DNA of 64,000 nt. Source: Cyanobacteriota bacterium (GTDB lineage: Bacteria; Cyanobacteriota; Cyanobacteriia; CACIAM-69d). The position numbers were made by a program, and so were the translations under genes. The stretch spans positions 1-64,000 of the forward strand of contig JAKRSF010000003.1 in the NCBI GenBank assembly GCA_022402445.1, read 5' to 3'. Positions 29,063-36,561 of the stretch are shown piece after piece (position 1 is the first letter of the stretch; each line of letters begins with the position of its first letter). The notes below the pieces were generated by a model. The model made no database searches, was not told the DNA's origin, and was given only the letters and a program-made list of their open reading frames with translations.

Positions 29063-29271
29063 CCCCCCCTTGGGCATCCCGTTATCCCCCCAGGGACCGG
29101 TGGCGGTAGCAAGCTTGCCGATTCCGCCAAAAACCTTAGGCTAAGCTGAGAAGCAGGATGGAAAGGGGTAGCACAACCTCCCCCTGGCCGTGGCCCGCCG
29201 TTCATGGCCCGCCGCTTGTGGCCCATCCACAACCGCCCGTTCCCTGACCCGATCGCCCTTCACCTTTGTTA

Positions 29272-31992
29272 ATGCCGTCCCGAACGCCTTGCCCCACCCC
29301 AGGCGACCCCCACCGGCAGCCCGAACGCCCCCCCGCGATCGGGGCAAAGCCCCCACCCATCGCCCCCAGTGTCTCCAGTGGCGGTCTAGAGTCCGGTACG
29401 CTGTACCGCTCCATTGCGGAACGGGCGGAAGAAATCGTTCTCGTCCTCGATCACGAAGGGTGTTTTCGCTATGTCAGCCCCTCCGCCGAACGGGTTTTGG
29501 GCTATGTCCCCAGTGCCACCCTCGGCCAGTCGGTGGTGCAATTTGTCCATCCCGACGATGTGCTGGCGGTCCAGGGGACGATCGCCCGCGCCCTAGAACG
29601 CCCCGGTGAAGCCCAGCGCCTCTCAGACTACCGGGTGCGCCACGCGGACGGCACCTGGCGAGATTTTGAAGCGGTCACCACCAACCTCCTCGACGATGCC
29701 ACCGTGCGCGGCGTGATCGTCAACTGCCACGACATCACCGAACGGAAACAGGTGGAACGGCTGCTGCTGGAGCGATCGCGCCTTGCCCGCCTCGAAGCAG
29801 AAGTGGGGGCAGCCCTGGCGGCGGGGGGCGATCTAGACGACATGCTGGGCCGCTGCACGGAAATTTTATCTAGGGCCTTGGCCGCCCCCTTCGTGCGGGT
29901 GTGGGTGCCCGTGCCCAACTCGCCCCTGCTGGAGGTGCGCGGCGCGGCGGGCCACCATTCCCTTCTGGTGGAGCTCCCTAACCGCGTGTCCCTGGGCACC
30001 TTCCCCATCGGCGCGATCGCCCGGACCCGCGAAACCATCGCCGTCAATGATTTTGATGACCCCAGCTTCAGTGAACTGCGGTCCTGGATTGACCATGAGC
30101 GGGTCGCCGCCTTCGTGGGCTGCCCCCTGATCGTTGAGGAAAGCGTCGTGGGCGTGCTGGCGATCTTTTCCCAACAGCCCCTGGGCACCGCCGCCTTTGG
30201 AGCCCTGGGGTGGGTGGCCAATGCCCTGGCCGTGGGGATTGATCGCGCCCTGGTGCGCGAGGCCCTCGCTAGCCAGCGGGAGGCGGTGCTGCTACGGCTC
30301 GCCAGCGAAATTCGCACGTCGTTGGATGTGACGGCGGTGCTGCAAACCACCGTGCGGGAGGTGTCGGCCCTGTTGCAGATCGATCGCTGTGCCTTTTTGC
30401 GCTATCGTCCCATGCCCGTGGCGGCGGGGACGCCGGTGCCGAAGGAGTCGTCCTACTGGGAGGTGGTGGCGACGGTGGCGCGGCGGGGGGAGGGCCAGCG
30501 GCGGTTGCCCGATCGCCTGGGCAGTTTGACGGCGGGGATGCTGCCGATTCTGTTGCAGCACGGCATCATCACGGTGGATGGGCCGGGGGGGCGGCCCCCG
30601 TCTGCCCTGGTGAAGTTCATGGAGGAGCTGGGGGCGGTGGCGATCGCCGTGGTGCCGGTGATTGGGCGGCGGAGCCAGGATTTTAGTGTGCTGTGCTGTT
30701 TCCAGGAGCAGGAGTCGCGCCACTGGACCCGCCGGGAAATTGAGCTGCTGGCGGGGGTGGGGGATCAGTTGGCGGTGGCCCTTGATCAGGCGGTGCTCTA
30801 TGAGGAGGCGCGATCGGCGGCGGCGCGGGCCCGCGATCGCTCCCGGCAGTTGTCGATCGCCCTGGCGGACCTGAAGACCGCCCAAACGCGGCTGGTGCAG
30901 GCGGAAAAGTTATCCAGTCTGGGGCAGATGGTGGCGGGCATCGCCCACGAGATCAATAATCCGGTGGCGTTCATCCACGGCAATTTGACCTATGCCAGCC
31001 AGTACCTCCAGGATTTGCTGGGGCTGCTGGATGCCTATGGGGATGCCTACCCCACCCCGACGGATTCGGTGGCCGCGCGGCTGGCGATGGTGGATCTGGG
31101 GTTTGTGCGGGAGGATTTTACGAAGCTGCTCGGGTCGATGCAGATGGGGGCGGAGCGCATTCGGCAGATTGTGCTGTCGCTGCGGAATTTTTCCCACCGC
31201 GATCGCGCGGGCATGAAGCGCACGGACCTGCACGCTTTGCTGGAGGACACCCTGACGATCCTGCAACACCGGCTCAAGCCGCGCCAGCGCCATCCCGGCA
31301 TTGAGGTGCATCGGATCTATGGGGAATCGGTGCCGTCGGTGGTGTGCCATACGGGGCAGATCGGCCAGGTGCTGATGAATTTGCTGGGCAATGCGATCGA
31401 TGTGCTGGAGGCCCAGCTTGAGGTGGGGATCGTGGAAATTGAGACGGAGTTTTTGCCCCTGTCGCCCCTGACGGTGCCGGTGGCGGCGGCGGTGGCGGAA
31501 CCGATCGAGGGGGGGATCAATCCGGCCCACCATTGGTTTAAGCCCGATGAACTGACGTCGCCGACCGGGGCGATCGCGGCGACCGTGACCGGCGATCGCC
31601 GCGATGGGACCTTAGGGGGCACCGCCGACGAGGACGAGGATGATGACGACGAGTGCCGGACACCGAAACCGGGCGATCGCGTGCGGGTGAGCGTCCGGGA
31701 CAACGGGCCGGGGCTAGATCCGGAGGCGGTCAACCGTCTCTTTGAACCCTTTTTCACCACCAAACCCGTGGGCAAGGGCATGGGGCTGGGCCTATCGATC
31801 GCCTATCAGATCGTGGTGGAGGGCCACGGGGGCCACATTGAAGGGAGATCGCGGCCCGGAGGCGGGGCAGAATTTATCCTGGAATTACCGGTGTTGCCGG
31901 AGGCGATCGGGGTCAGCGACGGCGACGGCGATGGCTCCCCCCCAACGCCCCCACCCCTCCACCCGTCATCCTCCGCCGGGACACGCCCATGA
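29272..31992 (+). CDS. PAS-GAF-GAF sensor histidine kinase
   Basis: Soluble hybrid-less sensor kinase of about 906 aa. A PAS domain is at about residues 45-160 (FRYVSPSAERVLGYVPSATL), two GAF domains at about 175-320 and 345-500, a coiled coil, then HisKA with H559 in [10 protein letters not shown] and HATPase (NLLGNAIDVLEA, DNGPGLD, GKGMGLGLS). Neither GAF has the Cys-His bilin motif. Between the N and G1 boxes is an insertion of about 75 residues ending in an acidic run (DEDEDDDDE). Its stop overlaps the cheR start (ATGA), so kinase and chemosensory genes are translationally coupled. A dispersed repeat encodes part of the N-terminal tail. The first codon is uncertain (ATG at 29272 or TTG at 29266). 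Confidence 0.9.
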   Translation: MPSRTPCPTPGDPHRQPERPPAIGAKPPPIAPSVSSGGLESGTLYRSIAERAEEIVLVLDHEGCFRYVSPSAERVLGYVPSATLGQSVVQFVHPDDVLAVQGTIARALERPGEAQRLSDYRVRHADGTWRDFEAVTTNLLDDATVRGVIVNCHDITERKQVERLLLERSRLARLEAEVGAALAAGGDLDDMLGRCTEILSRALAAPFVRVWVPVPNSPLLEVRGAAGHHSLLVELPNRVSLGTFPIGAIARTRETIAVNDFDDPSFSELRSWIDHERVAAFVGCPLIVEESVVGVLAIFSQQPLGTAAFGALGWVANALAVGIDRALVREALASQREAVLLRLASEIRTSLDVTAVLQTTVREVSALLQIDRCAFLRYRPMPVAAGTPVPKESSYWEVVATVARRGEGQRRLPDRLGSLTAGMLPILLQHGIITVDGPGGRPPSALVKFMEELGAVAIAVVPVIGRRSQDFSVLCCFQEQESRHWTRREIELLAGVGDQLAVALDQAVLYEEARSAAARARDRSRQLSIALADLKTAQTRLVQAEKLSSLGQMVAGIAHEINNPVAFIHGNLTYASQYLQDLLGLLDAYGDAYPTPTDSVAARLAMVDLGFVREDFTKLLGSMQMGAERIRQIVLSLRNFSHRDRAGMKRTDLHALLEDTLTILQHRLKPRQRHPGIEVHRIYGESVPSVVCHTGQIGQVLMNLLGNAIDVLEAQLEVGIVEIETEFLPLSPLTVPVAAAVAEPIEGGINPAHHWFKPDELTSPTGAIAATVTGDRRDGTLGGTADEDEDDDDECRTPKPGDRVRVSVRDNGPGLDPEAVNRLFEPFFTTKPVGKGMGLGLSIAYQIVVEGHGGHIEGRSRPGGGAEFILELPVLPEAIGVSDGDGDGSPPTPPPLHPSSSAGTRP
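29333..29369. repeat. Dispersed palindromic repeat inside kinase coding region
   Basis: Minus-strand core GATGGGTGGGGGCTTTGCCC followed by CGATCGCGG; it differs by one base over 37 bp from the intergenic copy at 34955-34991. In the kinase frame it encodes AIGAKPPPIAPS. Confidence 0.75.
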
Positions 31993-33641
31993 ATCGACTG
32001 CCAGGATCATCAGACTTGCCGGGAGCGCCGGAGCGCCGCTGGCCGTGGGGGCCGTGGTTCCCCAGGGGGTCGGCGGTGGATCCGGACCCTGGGGCGACGG
32101 AAGCGGCGGGGGAGGATTCGGGCCTGGGGTCGGGCCTGGGGGGGGCGCGGGCCGGGACGATCGCCCAGGGGCCAACCTGGGACAGGCTGGTGGCGATGAT
32201 TGGCCAGGAATTTGGGCTGGCGTGGCGATCGGGGGATCAAACCACCCTGGTGCAGACCGTGGAGCGGCGGATGCGGGCCTTGCGGCTGGCGAAGCTGGGG
32301 GACTATCTCGGGCGCTTGGCCGGGGGGCCGCTGGGGCCGGGGGCGGATGAGTGGGGGCACCTCGCCGAGGGGTTGACCGTGGGGGAGAGTTATTTTTTCC
32401 GCGATCGCGGCCAGATGGCGGCCCTGCGGGATGAAATTTTGCCGACGCTCCTGGGCGATCGCCGACCGGGGCAGCCGCTGCGGCTCTGGAGTGCGGGCTG
32501 CTCCACCGGCGAGGAAGCCTACTCCCTGGCGATGCTGGTGGATTTGGTGCGGCGGGGGCAAGGATCGACGGCGGCGGCGATGGTCCAGGTGTTGGGCACG
32601 GATCTCAACCCCAGCGCGATCGCCCGAGCCCGCAAGGGAACCTATGGGGACTGGTCATTTCGGATGGTGGAGCCGCACCTGCGCGATCGCTACTTCAGCG
32701 GGCGGGGGGGCCATTGGCAGGTGGAGGCGCGCATTCAGCAGTGGGTGACCTTCCAGGTGGGTAACCTGATGGCGACCGACTTCGAGCGGCAGGGGCTGCG
32801 GGAGTTTGACGTGATCCTCTGTCGCAATGTCTTTGTCTACTTCAGCCCCACCGCGATCGCAGCCACCCTCGCCAAGTTCTACCGAGCCCTGAGGCCGGGG
32901 GGCTACCTGCTGACGGGCCATGCGGAACTGTCGGGCATTGCCCTGCCCGGTTTTGAGGCCGTCAGTTTCCCCGGCACCCTGGCCTATCGCCGCCCCCTTG
33001 ATGCCGCCACGGCCCCCGCTGGGCGCGCGGTTCCCGTCCCCCTGCCGCCGCCGCCTGCCCCATCGAGCCCCCGAACGATCGCCCCCAACCCCCGGCCCAG
33101 CGATCGCCCCACCCTTCCCAAGGCCCCGGAACCAGAACCGTGGCTCGTGGCCCTCGATGCCGCCATGGGACGCGGCGACCACACCGGCGCGATCGCGATT
33201 GCCCAGAACGCCCTGCGCCACCACCCCAACCACGGCCCCCTCCTAGAGCGGCTCGCGGAACTCTACGCCGATCGCGGCCAATATGACCAGGCGATCGCCA
33301 CCGCCCGCCGCTGCCTGACCCTGGTGCCCGACGCGATCGCCCCCTGCCACGTCCTAGCCCGCATCGCCGAAGAGCGCGGCAACCTCGACGAAGCCAAAAC
33401 CTGGCTCCAGCGCATCGTCTACCTCCAGCCCGAGGCCATCCTCGCCCGCGCCGAACTGGGCACGATCTACTGGCACGGCGGCGATCGCGATCGCGCCCGC
33501 GTCACCCTCAGCGCCGCCCTCAAACTCCTCGAACCCTGCGCCGACGACACCCCCCTCGATCGTCACGGCCACCTCACCGCCGCCCCCTGCCGCCAGCAGA
33601 TCCTCACCCTGCTCGACTCCCTTGATCGCCCCGCCCCCTGA
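31989..33641 (+). CDS. CheR-type MCP methyltransferase with C-terminal TPR repeats
   Basis: SAM-dependent glutamate methyltransferase that would modify the MCP encoded two genes downstream. After a Pro/Gly-rich N-terminal tail the CheR core begins near residue 60 (LVAMIGQEFGLAW) with LTVGESYFFRD, the SAM motif LRLWSAGCSTGEEAYSLAML, LGTDLNPSAIARA and DVILCRNVFVYFSP. After a Pro-rich linker, residues about 385-540 form TPR-like helices (AIAIAQNALRHHPNHGPLLE). CheR-TPR fusions are the WspC type. The start ATG overlaps the stop of the kinase gene. Confidence 0.92.
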   Translation: MNRLPGSSDLPGAPERRWPWGPWFPRGSAVDPDPGATEAAGEDSGLGSGLGGARAGTIAQGPTWDRLVAMIGQEFGLAWRSGDQTTLVQTVERRMRALRLAKLGDYLGRLAGGPLGPGADEWGHLAEGLTVGESYFFRDRGQMAALRDEILPTLLGDRRPGQPLRLWSAGCSTGEEAYSLAMLVDLVRRGQGSTAAAMVQVLGTDLNPSAIARARKGTYGDWSFRMVEPHLRDRYFSGRGGHWQVEARIQQWVTFQVGNLMATDFERQGLREFDVILCRNVFVYFSPTAIAATLAKFYRALRPGGYLLTGHAELSGIALPGFEAVSFPGTLAYRRPLDAATAPAGRAVPVPLPPPPAPSSPRTIAPNPRPSDRPTLPKAPEPEPWLVALDAAMGRGDHTGAIAIAQNALRHHPNHGPLLERLAELYADRGQYDQAIATARRCLTLVPDAIAPCHVLARIAEERGNLDEAKTWLQRIVYLQPEAILARAELGTIYWHGGDRDRARVTLSAALKLLEPCADDTPLDRHGHLTAAPCRQQILTLLDSLDRPAP

Positions 33642-33854
33642 GGCCGCCCCACCTTGCAATTCCTATCCCCCCATCAACCTTTTTGAAGAAGTGCAACGGG
33701 GGAGCCCCAGAGCCCAGACCGGCCCAAACCCTTTGGATAAGCTAAATGCAAGGGATGCCGCGATCGCGGCCAAGCATCGACCTTCAGCGGGGCCATCGCA
33801 GGGGCCACCCCCAGACCGGCCCCCACCTCCACCGAATCACCCGATAGGACAACG

Positions 33855-34934
33855 ATGGTCGGTACGGCCTACCTAATCTTTGAACTCCATGGCGTCGCCT
33901 ATGCCGCCGCCGCCAGCCGCATCCGGGAGGTGTTTTACCTGCCAGAACTGCTGCCCATGGCGGAAGCACCGCCGGAAATTGCGGGGGTCTTGAACCTGCG
34001 GGGGGAAATCCTACCGGTGCTGGATCTCGACCGGCGCTTTGGCCGCCGTCCGCCCCCCTATCGCCTCACCGATAGCGTGGTGGTGCTCCAGGGGCCAGCC
34101 GGACCCTTCGGGGCGATCGTCAATGGGGTGCGGGAGGTGCGGGAGATCACCCCCGAGGACATCATCGAGACCCCCACCTATGGGCAGCGGACGGCGGAGC
34201 GCGGCGGTGCCCGCGTGATTATGGCCCTGGCGCGGTGCGATCGCGAGATGGTGGCCCTGCTAGATCCTGACCTGCTGATCACCCTGGGGGAGGGGGACTT
34301 GGCACCGCTGCTGGAGCTTCCCGGCAACGGCCCCGGTAACGGCAACGGTCCCCTGGAGCCACCCCCGGAGGCGATCGCCCCCCCCTCCTCTGACTGGATC
34401 TTTTGTCCCGACGCCACCGACGCCGATCGCGAAGTCTTCCGGCGGCGGGCCGAACACCTGCGGCAGCGCACCCTCCTCACGGAACGCACCGACGAAGTGG
34501 CCGTCGCCGCCATCACCCTAGGGAATGAAGCCTATGCCCTGCCCCTTGATCAGGTGCGGGAATTTATTGAAGTCCGCAAAATTGCCCCCATGCCCTGCTG
34601 TCCCCCCCACATCCTGGGCAACACCAACCTCCGGGGGGACATTGTGCCGGTGGTGGATGTGCGCAGCTTCCTGGATTTGCCCCCCGTCAAAAACACCCGG
34701 CAGGCGGCGATCGTCGAGGCGGAGGGCATCGTTGCCGCGATCGCGGTGGACGGCGTGCTGGACATCTACAACCTCGACATGGCCACCGTGGCCCCGGTGC
34801 CCACAGCCCTCCAGGGGGGCGATCGCGACTATCTCCACGGGGTCGTGCGCCACGGCGATCGCGTCATTGGCCTCCTGCACCTGAGCAAACTCTTTAGCCA
34901 AGAGGGCTTTGTCATCAATGAAACCCTCACCTAG
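33855..34934 (+). CDS. Double CheW-domain coupling protein
   Basis: Adaptor of 359 aa with two CheW domains, about residues 4-150 (YLIFELHGVAYAAAASRIRE, then GVLNLRGEILPVLDLDRRFG) and about 210-350 (AAITLGNEAYALPLDQVREF, GNTNLRGDIVPVVDVRSFL). CheW links receptors to CheA. The Wsp system uses two separate CheW proteins, WspB and WspD; here the two are one polypeptide joined by a Pro/Gly-rich linker. The start is an ATG at 33855 with AGGA upstream. A 213-bp gap separates it from cheR and an 87-bp gap holding a dispersed repeat separates it from the MCP. Confidence 0.92.
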   Translation: MVGTAYLIFELHGVAYAAAASRIREVFYLPELLPMAEAPPEIAGVLNLRGEILPVLDLDRRFGRRPPPYRLTDSVVVLQGPAGPFGAIVNGVREVREITPEDIIETPTYGQRTAERGGARVIMALARCDREMVALLDPDLLITLGEGDLAPLLELPGNGPGNGNGPLEPPPEAIAPPSSDWIFCPDATDADREVFRRRAEHLRQRTLLTERTDEVAVAAITLGNEAYALPLDQVREFIEVRKIAPMPCCPPHILGNTNLRGDIVPVVDVRSFLDLPPVKNTRQAAIVEAEGIVAAIAVDGVLDIYNLDMATVAPVPTALQGGDRDYLHGVVRHGDRVIGLLHLSKLFSQEGFVINETLT

Positions 34935-34954
34935 GGCGATGGCCGCCGACCCCA

Positions 34955-34991
34955 CCGCGATCGGGGCAAAGCCCCTACCCATCGCCCCCAG
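34955..34991. repeat. Dispersed palindromic repeat, intergenic copy
   Basis: Minus-strand core GATGGGTAGGGGCTTTGCCC followed by CGATCGCGG, containing the stem GGGGC-TTT-GCCCC. It lies between the CheW and MCP genes and could form a hairpin in the transcript. Confidence 0.8.
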
Positions 34992-35021
34992 CTACCCACC
35001 CTTCGTCCTCAGCAACAACCC

Positions 35022-36509
35022 ATGACCCTTGCCCTCAACCATGGCTCCTCCACCCGCCTTGCCCAAGGCTGGGGCCTGCGCTACTGGATCGCCATTGGCT
35101 ACGCCGTGCCCATTATTTTGTTCACCCTCTCCGCCGGCATCGTCACCAACAAGGTGGGCGTCGTGCGGCGGGAAGCGAGCAATCTGGAACGCTCCACCGA
35201 GGTGCTGACGCAACTGAACGAGATCGGGTTCAATATCCAAACCTTTTCACGCACCATTCGCGGCTATCTCCTGGACCCGGCCCCCGTTTCTCGCCAGAAC
35301 TACAACCGCGCGGAGGCGGAAATTAAGCGCATTCGCCCCATCCTCAGTGAGATTGTGGTCAATCCTGAACAGCAGGCGGACCTCAACCGGCTCTACGAGA
35401 TCGTCGAGCGCATGGAGCAGAACAACGCCACCATGTTTTCCCTGATGGATCGCGGCCAGCAACAGGCGGCTATTAATTTCTGGAAAACCAGCGATAACCG
35501 GTCTTTGATTGAGGCGGCGGTGGCCCTGATGAATACCATTCGCGATCGCGAGCGGGCGATCGTCGGACAGTTTGAATCGGACCAGGACGCAGCTCTCAGT
35601 ACCCTCCTATGGACCATTGGCCTTGCGGTGGGGGCCACGGTCATCGCCTCATCCCTCCTGGGCTGGTGGCTCGTCAGTACGATCACCGGTCGCGTGACGG
35701 GGGCGGCGGGTATCATTGCCAGTTCCTCGACGGAAATTGCCGCCACCGTGGCCCAGCAGGAGCGCACCGCTGCCCAGCAGGCCGCGTCGGTAAATGAAAC
35801 CACCACCACGATGGATGAGCTCAATGCCTCGTCGCGCCAGTCGGCGGAGCAGGCCCAGGCGGCCGCCAGCGGTGCCCAGAAGGTTTTGGCCCTGGCGGAA
35901 CAGGGGACGCGATCGGTCGATCGCACCCTCGATGGCATGGCGAACTTGAAGGTGAAGGTGGAGGCGATCGCGGAGCAAATCCTGCACCTGAGCGAGCAAA
36001 CCAGCCAAATCGGCAATATTTCCGGCCTGGTGAGCGATCTGGCCAACCAAACCAATATGCTCGCCCTGAATGCGGCGGTCGAGGCGGTGCGGGCGGGGGA
36101 ACATGGGCGCGGCTTTGCGGTGGTGGCCAGCGAAATTCGGAAACTGGCGGACCAGAGCAAGCGATCGGCGGAACGGATCAATGCCCTGGTGGCGGATGTC
36201 CAAAGCGCCATCAATTCAACGGTCATGGCCACCGATGAGGGCACCAAAACCGTGGATGACGGGGTGATGCTGGCGCGGGAAACCTCCGACGCCTTTGCGG
36301 GCATGACGGGGGCGCTGGACAATGTGGCCATCAGTTCCCAGCAGATTTCCCTCAATGCGAAGCAGCAGGCGATCGCGATTCAGCAGGTGGTGGAGGCCAT
36401 GACTTCCCTGAACGGGGCGGCGCGGGAGATGGCGGCGGGCATCAGCCAGGTGAAATTGGGCACCGATGGGCTCAACCAGGCGGCGGGTGAATTGAAGTCG
36501 ATCATGTAG
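35022..36509 (+). CDS. Methyl-accepting chemotaxis protein
   Basis: Receptor of 495 aa with TM1 at about residues 21-43, a periplasmic helical sensor domain of about 145 residues (4HB/CHASE3-like; ends FESDQDAAL) and TM2 at about 191-220. The cytoplasmic signalling domain begins almost at once ([20 protein letters not shown]) with only some 12 residues after TM2, so a normal HAMP domain is missing. The conserved tip that binds CheA/CheW is at about 351-385 ([32 protein letters not shown]). It should signal to the CheA encoded next through the double CheW. The ligand is unknown. No clear ribosome binding site precedes the ATG. Confidence 0.93.
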   Translation: MTLALNHGSSTRLAQGWGLRYWIAIGYAVPIILFTLSAGIVTNKVGVVRREASNLERSTEVLTQLNEIGFNIQTFSRTIRGYLLDPAPVSRQNYNRAEAEIKRIRPILSEIVVNPEQQADLNRLYEIVERMEQNNATMFSLMDRGQQQAAINFWKTSDNRSLIEAAVALMNTIRDRERAIVGQFESDQDAALSTLLWTIGLAVGATVIASSLLGWWLVSTITGRVTGAAGIIASSSTEIAATVAQQERTAAQQAASVNETTTTMDELNASSRQSAEQAQAAASGAQKVLALAEQGTRSVDRTLDGMANLKVKVEAIAEQILHLSEQTSQIGNISGLVSDLANQTNMLALNAAVEAVRAGEHGRGFAVVASEIRKLADQSKRSAERINALVADVQSAINSTVMATDEGTKTVDDGVMLARETSDAFAGMTGALDNVAISSQQISLNAKQQAIAIQQVVEAMTSLNGAAREMAAGISQVKLGTDGLNQAAGELKSIM

Positions 36510-36561
36510 CCAGCCGATCACCGGTGCGGGGCGATCTAGGCTGACCGTTGGAGCGCGAAGG

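Noticed and set aside
29063-29265. Possible small gene between the RodZ-like and kinase genes
   Set aside because: The frames are short shadows; the region more likely holds the kinase promoter.
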